A stretch of 9,018 bases of DNA from DASTHG01 sp041498155 (GTDB taxonomy: Bacteria > Gemmatimonadota > Gemmatimonadetes > Gemmatimonadales > GWC2-71-9), in contig JBGQHV010000139.1 of NCBI GenBank assembly GCA_041498155.1, forward strand, positions 1 to 9,018, written 5' to 3'. Position 1 is the first letter of the stretch. Each line of letters begins with the position of its first letter. The notes under the pieces are model-generated. The model was not told the DNA's origin and searched no databases. It was given only the letters and a program-made list of their open reading frames with translations. This document shows positions 5,515-9,018 of the stretch, in pieces. The position numbers and the translations under genes were made by a program.

Positions 5515-6315
5515 ATGCCGCTCGCACCGCAATCGTTCCGCTACGCCCTCGACCCGGCCACCGGGGTGGCGACGATTACGTTCAACCGCCCCGAGCGACT
5601 CAACGCCCTGACGTTTCAGGTCTACGAGGAGCTGCGCGACGCGTTCCGGACCCTCGACCAGGAGCCCGGGGTGCGGGCGGTGGTGATCACCGGGGCGGGC
5701 CGCGCGTTCTGCTCCGGCGGCGACGTCGAAGACATCATCGGCCGGCTGTTCGACCGGGACCCGCAGGGGCTGCTCGCCTTCACGCGCCTCACGTGCGATC
5801 TGATCCTCGCGATCCGGCGCTGTCGCCGCCCGGTGATCGCCGCGCTCAACGGCACCACGGCCGGGGCGGGCGCGGTGATCGCGGCGGCGTGCGATTTCCG
5901 CATCGCGGCCGAGGGGGCGAAGATCGCCTTCCTTTTTGTTCGGGTTGGCCTGTCGGGCGCGGACATGGGCGCGGCCTGGCTGCTGCCCCGGATCGTGGGG
6001 CTGGGCCGCGCCACGGAGCTGCTCATGACCGGCGATTTCATCGATGCCCAACGCGCGCACGAGATCGGTCTGTACCATCGCGTCGTCCCGACCGACGCCG
6101 TGATGACCGAGGCCCGCACGCTGGCCGAACGACTGGCCCGCGGCCCCTCCGCCGCGCTGGCCGTCACCAAGGATGCACTCAACCGCGAGGCGTCGATGGA
6201 TCTCGGACCCGCGCTGGAGCTCGAGGCCCAGGTCCAGGCCGAGCTGATGCGGCACCCCAATTTCCGCGAATCCTACGACGCGTTCGTCGCCAAGCGCGAG
6301 CCGAAGTTCACGTGA
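5515..6315 (+). CDS. Enoyl-CoA hydratase/isomerase (crotonase) family protein
   Basis: 266 aa, normal crotonase length. The oxyanion-hole segments are present: GRAFCSGGDVEDI (62-74) and LNGTTAGAGAV (111-121), followed by CDFRIAAEGAKIAF (126-139) and GLSGADMGAAWLLPRIVG (145-162). Both glutamates used by canonical hydratases (E144 and E164 of the rat enzyme) appear replaced: Val121 at the first, and hydrophobic residues or Arg143 at the second. The only well-placed acid is Asp150 in SGADMG, matching the Asp used by isomerases such as PaaG or dienoyl-CoA isomerase. It may therefore be an isomerase, or a hydrolase/hydratase of a cyclic CoA ester, rather than a plain hydratase. The 24-bp gap before it (5491-5514) is the only non-overlapping junction in the rightward run; it holds a weak GAGG 14 bases from the ATG and no terminator-like hairpin. 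The stop overlaps the next GTG start. Confidence 0.92.
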   Translation: MPLAPQSFRYALDPATGVATITFNRPERLNALTFQVYEELRDAFRTLDQEPGVRAVVITGAGRAFCSGGDVEDIIGRLFDRDPQGLLAFTRLTCDLILAIRRCRRPVIAALNGTTAGAGAVIAAACDFRIAAEGAKIAFLFVRVGLSGADMGAAWLLPRIVGLGRATELLMTGDFIDAQRAHEIGLYHRVVPTDAVMTEARTLAERLARGPSAALAVTKDALNREASMDLGPALELEAQVQAELMRHPNFRESYDAFVAKREPKFT

Positions 6316-7457
6316 GCCCGATCCCCGATACCGGGCCGGTGCGCGCGTTTCTCGACCCGCACCATCTGGACCTGGGCGCGCGCGTGGCCGCCTTCGCCGC
6401 CCGCGAGATCGCCCCGCTGCCGGAGCCGGCCGACGACGCCACCGCGCGACGCGTTGCCCGCGAGCTGCTCACCCTGCTGGGCCGCGCCGGCTGGTTCGCG
6501 CCCATCGCCGAGCAGCATCTGCGCTCCTGCTGTCTCGTGCGCGAGGCGCTCGCATCTGCGGCCCCGCTCGCCGATGCGGTGTTCGCCCTCCAGGCGCTCG
6601 GCACCCTGCCCATCATGCTCGCCGGCTCGGACGAGCAGAAGCACCGCTGGGTGCCCGCGGTGCTCGCCGGGGAGGCGATGGCGGCGTTCGCGATGACCGA
6701 GCCGGAGGCGGGCTCGGACGTGGCGGCTATCGCCACCACCGCGCGCCGCGACGGTGACACCTACGTGCTGGACGGGACGAAGACGCTCATCTCCAACGCC
6801 GGGATCGCCGATTTCTACGTGGTGTTCGCCTCCACCGACGCCACGCGCGGCAACAAGGGCCTCTCCGCGTTTCTCGTGCCGGCCGACACGGCGGGGCTGC
6901 GCTTCGTCCGCCCTTTGGTGCTCGCGGCGCCGCATCCGCTGGGGGAGATCGCGTTCACCGAATGCCGGGTGCCGGCCACCAGCCGTCTCGGCGCCGACGG
7001 CGACGGGTTCAAGCTCGGGCTCATGACGCTCGACCGGCTGCGGCCCACCGTGGGCGCCGCCGCCTGCGGGATGGGGGCGCGCGCCCTCAATGAGGCGCTC
7101 AGCCACGCCGCTTCGCGCCGTCAGTTCGGGCGGCCGCTCGCCGACCAGCAGCTCATTCAGGAGAAGCTCGCCCGCATGGCCACCGAGCTCACCGCCGCCC
7201 GGTTGCTCGTCTATCGCGCGGCGTGGGAAAAGGACCGCGGCGCCGAGCGCATCACCCTCGAGGCGGCGATGGCCAAGGCGTTCGCCACCGAAGCGGCGCA
7301 ACGCGCCGTGGACGACGCGGTGCAGATCCTGGGCGGCCGGGGCGTCCTGGCCGATCACCCGGTCGACCGGTTGTATCGCTCGGTCCGCAGCCTGCGCATC
7401 TACGAGGGGACCACCGAGATCCAGCACCTCGTCATCGCGGGGCAGCTGCTCAAGTGA
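6312..7457 (+). CDS. Acyl-CoA dehydrogenase family flavoenzyme
   Basis: 381 aa, the standard size. It should oxidise an acyl-CoA at C2-C3 with FAD and pass electrons to electron-transfer flavoprotein. The middle-domain flavin signature AMTEPEAGSD is at 127-136, followed by DGTKTLISNAG (154-164). The C-terminal helical domain contains ASRRQFGRPLADQQLIQEKLA (267-287), QILGGRGVL (338-346) and RIYEGTTEIQ (362-371). Glu365 of Y-E-G is at the position of the catalytic base of medium-chain acyl-CoA dehydrogenase. The GTG start (6312-6314) overlaps the crotonase TGA as GTGA and opens M-S-P-I-P-D; the open frame extends further left only as a shadow of the crotonase gene. The N-terminal domain is rather short and divergent. 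In this cluster the substrate is probably a cyclohexane-type or dicarboxylic CoA ester from anthraniloyl-CoA; no ETF gene is present in the window. Confidence 0.93.
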   Translation: MSPIPDTGPVRAFLDPHHLDLGARVAAFAAREIAPLPEPADDATARRVARELLTLLGRAGWFAPIAEQHLRSCCLVREALASAAPLADAVFALQALGTLPIMLAGSDEQKHRWVPAVLAGEAMAAFAMTEPEAGSDVAAIATTARRDGDTYVLDGTKTLISNAGIADFYVVFASTDATRGNKGLSAFLVPADTAGLRFVRPLVLAAPHPLGEIAFTECRVPATSRLGADGDGFKLGLMTLDRLRPTVGAAACGMGARALNEALSHAASRRQFGRPLADQQLIQEKLARMATELTAARLLVYRAAWEKDRGAERITLEAAMAKAFATEAAQRAVDDAVQILGGRGVLADHPVDRLYRSVRSLRIYEGTTEIQHLVIAGQLLK

Positions 7458-9018
7458 GAGTCGTCTCCATCGGCGGCGGCCCCGCGGGACTCTACACCGC
7501 GATTCTCCTGAAGAAGGCGAACCCCGCGCACGACGTGCTCGTGGTCGAGCGCAACCGCCTCGATGACACCTTCGGGTTCGGGGTCGTGTTTTCCGAAGCC
7601 ACCCAGGAGAACCTCCAGCAGGCCGATCCCGAGACGTTCGATGCGATGGCGCGCCAGTCGGCCCGCTGGGACGACATCGAGATCCACTACAAGGGCGAAC
7701 GGCTGCGCTCCACCGGTCATGGGTTCTCCGGACTCTCGCGGCGCGCCATGCTCGAGATCCTGGCGCGCCGGGCCACCGACCTGGGCGTACGCATCGAGAT
7801 CGGGACCGAAGTCACCGACCCGACCCCCTACCTCGACGCCGATCTGGTGCTCGCCGCCGACGGCGCGCACAGCCTGGTGCGCGAGCGGTTCGCCGACACG
7901 TTCCGTCCCACCGTCGACTGGCGGCCCAATCGGTTCGTGTGGCTCGGCACGACGCGCCCCTTCCCCGCCTTCACCTTCTACTTCAAGGCCGACCGGCACG
8001 GCCTGTGGCGGGTCCACGCCTACCAGTACGAGCGGGGGGCGTCGACCTTTATCGTCGAGGCGCGGGAGGAGACCTGGCGCGCGGCGTGCCTCGACCGCGC
8101 CACCGAGCACGAAACGATCGCCTTCTGCGAGGAGCTCTTCGCCGAAGAGCTGCAGGGACACAAGCTGCAGCAGAACCGCTCCATCTGGCGCAGCTTCGGC
8201 ACGGTGCGCAACGAGCGCTGGCACCACGACAACGTCGTCCTGGTGGGCGACTCGGCCCACACCGCGCATTTCTCGGTCGGCTCGGGGACGAAGCTCGCGA
8301 TGGAAGACGCGATCGTCCTGGTGCGCGCGCTCGGGAGCCACCCCGACATTGCGACCGCCCTCACCGCATACGAAACCGAGCGGCGTCCGCTGGTGGAGAG
8401 CCTGCAACGCGCCGCGCAGGTGAGCCTCGAGTACTTCGAGAACACCGAGCGCTACATGGACCTGGCGCCGGTCCAGTTCGGCTTCAACCTGCTCACCCGC
8501 TCGCTGCGCATCACGCACGACAACCTCAAGGTCCGCGACCCGCAATTCGTCGCCGGCGTGGACCGCTGGTTCGCGGGCGAAGCGACCCGCCAGGCGCGCG
8601 TGACGCTCCCCCCCGATCCCGTTCCGCCCCCGCTGTTCACACCGTTCCGGCTGCGGGAGCTGGTGCTCGAGAACCGCTCCGTGGTCTCCCCGATGTGCCA
8701 GTACTCGGCCGACGACGGCACACCCAACGACTGGCATCTGGTCCACCTGGGGGCCCGCGCCCTGGGCGGCGCGGCCCTCGTATTCACCGAGATGACCGAC
8801 GTCACCGCCGAGGGACGCATCTCTCCCGGGTGTACCGGGATGTACGCGCCGCAGCATGTCGCGGCGTGGCGGCGCATCGTGGACTTCGTGCACCGCCACT
8901 CCCGGGCGAAGATCGGCCTGCAGCTGGGTCACGCGGGTCGCAAGGCCGCGACCAGGCTGATGTGGGACGGTGACAATCAGCCGCTCGAATCGGGCGCCTG
9001 GCCGATCATGGCGGCGTC
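7454..9018 (+). CDS. Bifunctional 2-aminobenzoyl-CoA monooxygenase/reductase (salicylyl-CoA 5-hydroxylase + Old Yellow Enzyme fusion), 3' end cut off
   Basis: 521 codons are visible without a stop; full-length relatives are roughly 770 aa, so about one third is missing beyond the edge. Residues 1-385 form a class A flavoprotein hydroxylase: FAD motif GGGPAG (7-12), DG motif around Asp136-Gly137, GD motif VVLVGDSAHTAHFSVGSGTKLAMEDA (261-286). A proline-rich linker (386-393, PPDPVPPP) leads into an Old Yellow Enzyme domain: LFTPFRLRELVLENRSVVSPMCQYSADDG (394-422), GRISPGCTGMYAPQH (454-468) and KIGLQLGHAGRKA (486-498), of the YqjM type. This domain order is known from Azoarcus evansii 2-aminobenzoyl-CoA monooxygenase/reductase, which hydroxylates 2-aminobenzoyl-CoA at C5 and reduces the ring. 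The GTG start overlaps the acyl-CoA dehydrogenase TGA (GTGA). A stand-alone salicylyl-CoA 5-hydroxylase would lack the second domain, so anthranilate is the preferred assignment. Confidence 0.93.
   Translation, partial: MRVVSIGGGPAGLYTAILLKKANPAHDVLVVERNRLDDTFGFGVVFSEATQENLQQADPETFDAMARQSARWDDIEIHYKGERLRSTGHGFSGLSRRAMLEILARRATDLGVRIEIGTEVTDPTPYLDADLVLAADGAHSLVRERFADTFRPTVDWRPNRFVWLGTTRPFPAFTFYFKADRHGLWRVHAYQYERGASTFIVEAREETWRAACLDRATEHETIAFCEELFAEELQGHKLQQNRSIWRSFGTVRNERWHHDNVVLVGDSAHTAHFSVGSGTKLAMEDAIVLVRALGSHPDIATALTAYETERRPLVESLQRAAQVSLEYFENTERYMDLAPVQFGFNLLTRSLRITHDNLKVRDPQFVAGVDRWFAGEATRQARVTLPPDPVPPPLFTPFRLRELVLENRSVVSPMCQYSADDGTPNDWHLVHLGARALGGAALVFTEMTDVTAEGRISPGCTGMYAPQHVAAWRRIVDFVHRHSRAKIGLQLGHAGRKAATRLMWDGDNQPLESGAWPIMAA

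Noticed and set aside
5793..6311. Leftward extension of the acyl-CoA dehydrogenase frame by 173 codons
   Set aside because: It overlaps the crotonase gene out of frame and its translation is Arg/Gly-rich noise. The GTG at 6312 gives a normal 381-aa protein and a GTGA overlap.
7400..8932. 510-codon minus-strand open frame opposite the monooxygenase/reductase
   Set aside because: The plus-strand frame carries FAD and FMN motifs throughout. The antisense product is Arg/His/Gly-rich with no recognisable domain.
7454..9018. Fusion of monooxygenase and reductase as an assembly artefact or new fusion
   Set aside because: The same two-domain order is known in 2-aminobenzoyl-CoA monooxygenase/reductase, and the frame is open through the linker, so it is a known architecture.

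Overview
The window is a densely packed, GC-rich bacterial segment with strongly G/C-ending codons, ATG and GTG starts, and genes that mostly overlap by a few bases. A PyrR-type pyrimidine regulator, an exported DUF4440 protein and an apparently leaderless promoter argue against a typical proteobacterium. A Gemmatimonadota-, Chloroflexi- or Acidobacteria-like soil organism is my best guess, but this is low-confidence inference.

Layout: two divergent gene runs leave a 44-bp gap (3529-3572). The leftward run is an aryl-CoA ligase of the benzoate/2-aminobenzoate family (3528-1987), a small secreted DUF4440 protein (1990-1523), a D-2-hydroxyacid dehydrogenase (1523-543), pyrR (562-11), and the first codons of a further gene, perhaps pyrB, at the left edge. 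Every junction overlaps. The rightward run is a creatininase-family metalloenzyme (3573-4337), an SDR (4334-5110), a RidA-family protein (5107-5490), a crotonase-fold protein (5515-6315), an acyl-CoA dehydrogenase (6312-7457), and a flavoprotein monooxygenase fused to an Old Yellow Enzyme reductase (7454 to beyond the right edge). All its junctions are 4-base ATGA/GTGA overlaps except the 24-bp gap before the crotonase.

Function: the ligase together with the fused monooxygenase/reductase points to the aerobic CoA-thioester ('hybrid') pathway for 2-aminobenzoate (anthranilate), known from Azoarcus evansii. The ligase would make 2-aminobenzoyl-CoA. The fused flavoenzyme would hydroxylate and reduce the ring to a non-aromatic amino-oxo-cyclohexene-carbonyl-CoA. 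RidA, crotonase, SDR and acyl-CoA dehydrogenase would deaminate it and carry it through beta-oxidation-like steps. The creatininase-family protein is the member with no clear step.

The most interesting points are: a candidate leaderless promoter for the ligase whose -35 lies in a CTGGT-CA-ACCAG palindrome; a RidA lacking the substrate-carboxylate arginine, as expected if its substrate is a CoA thioester; a crotonase lacking both canonical catalytic glutamates; a creatininase with an altered H-x-D metal motif; and a PyrR that has lost several residues known to bind pyr mRNA. There is no stretch over 300 bases without a gene, and I see no RNA gene, mobile element, CRISPR array or repeat family.
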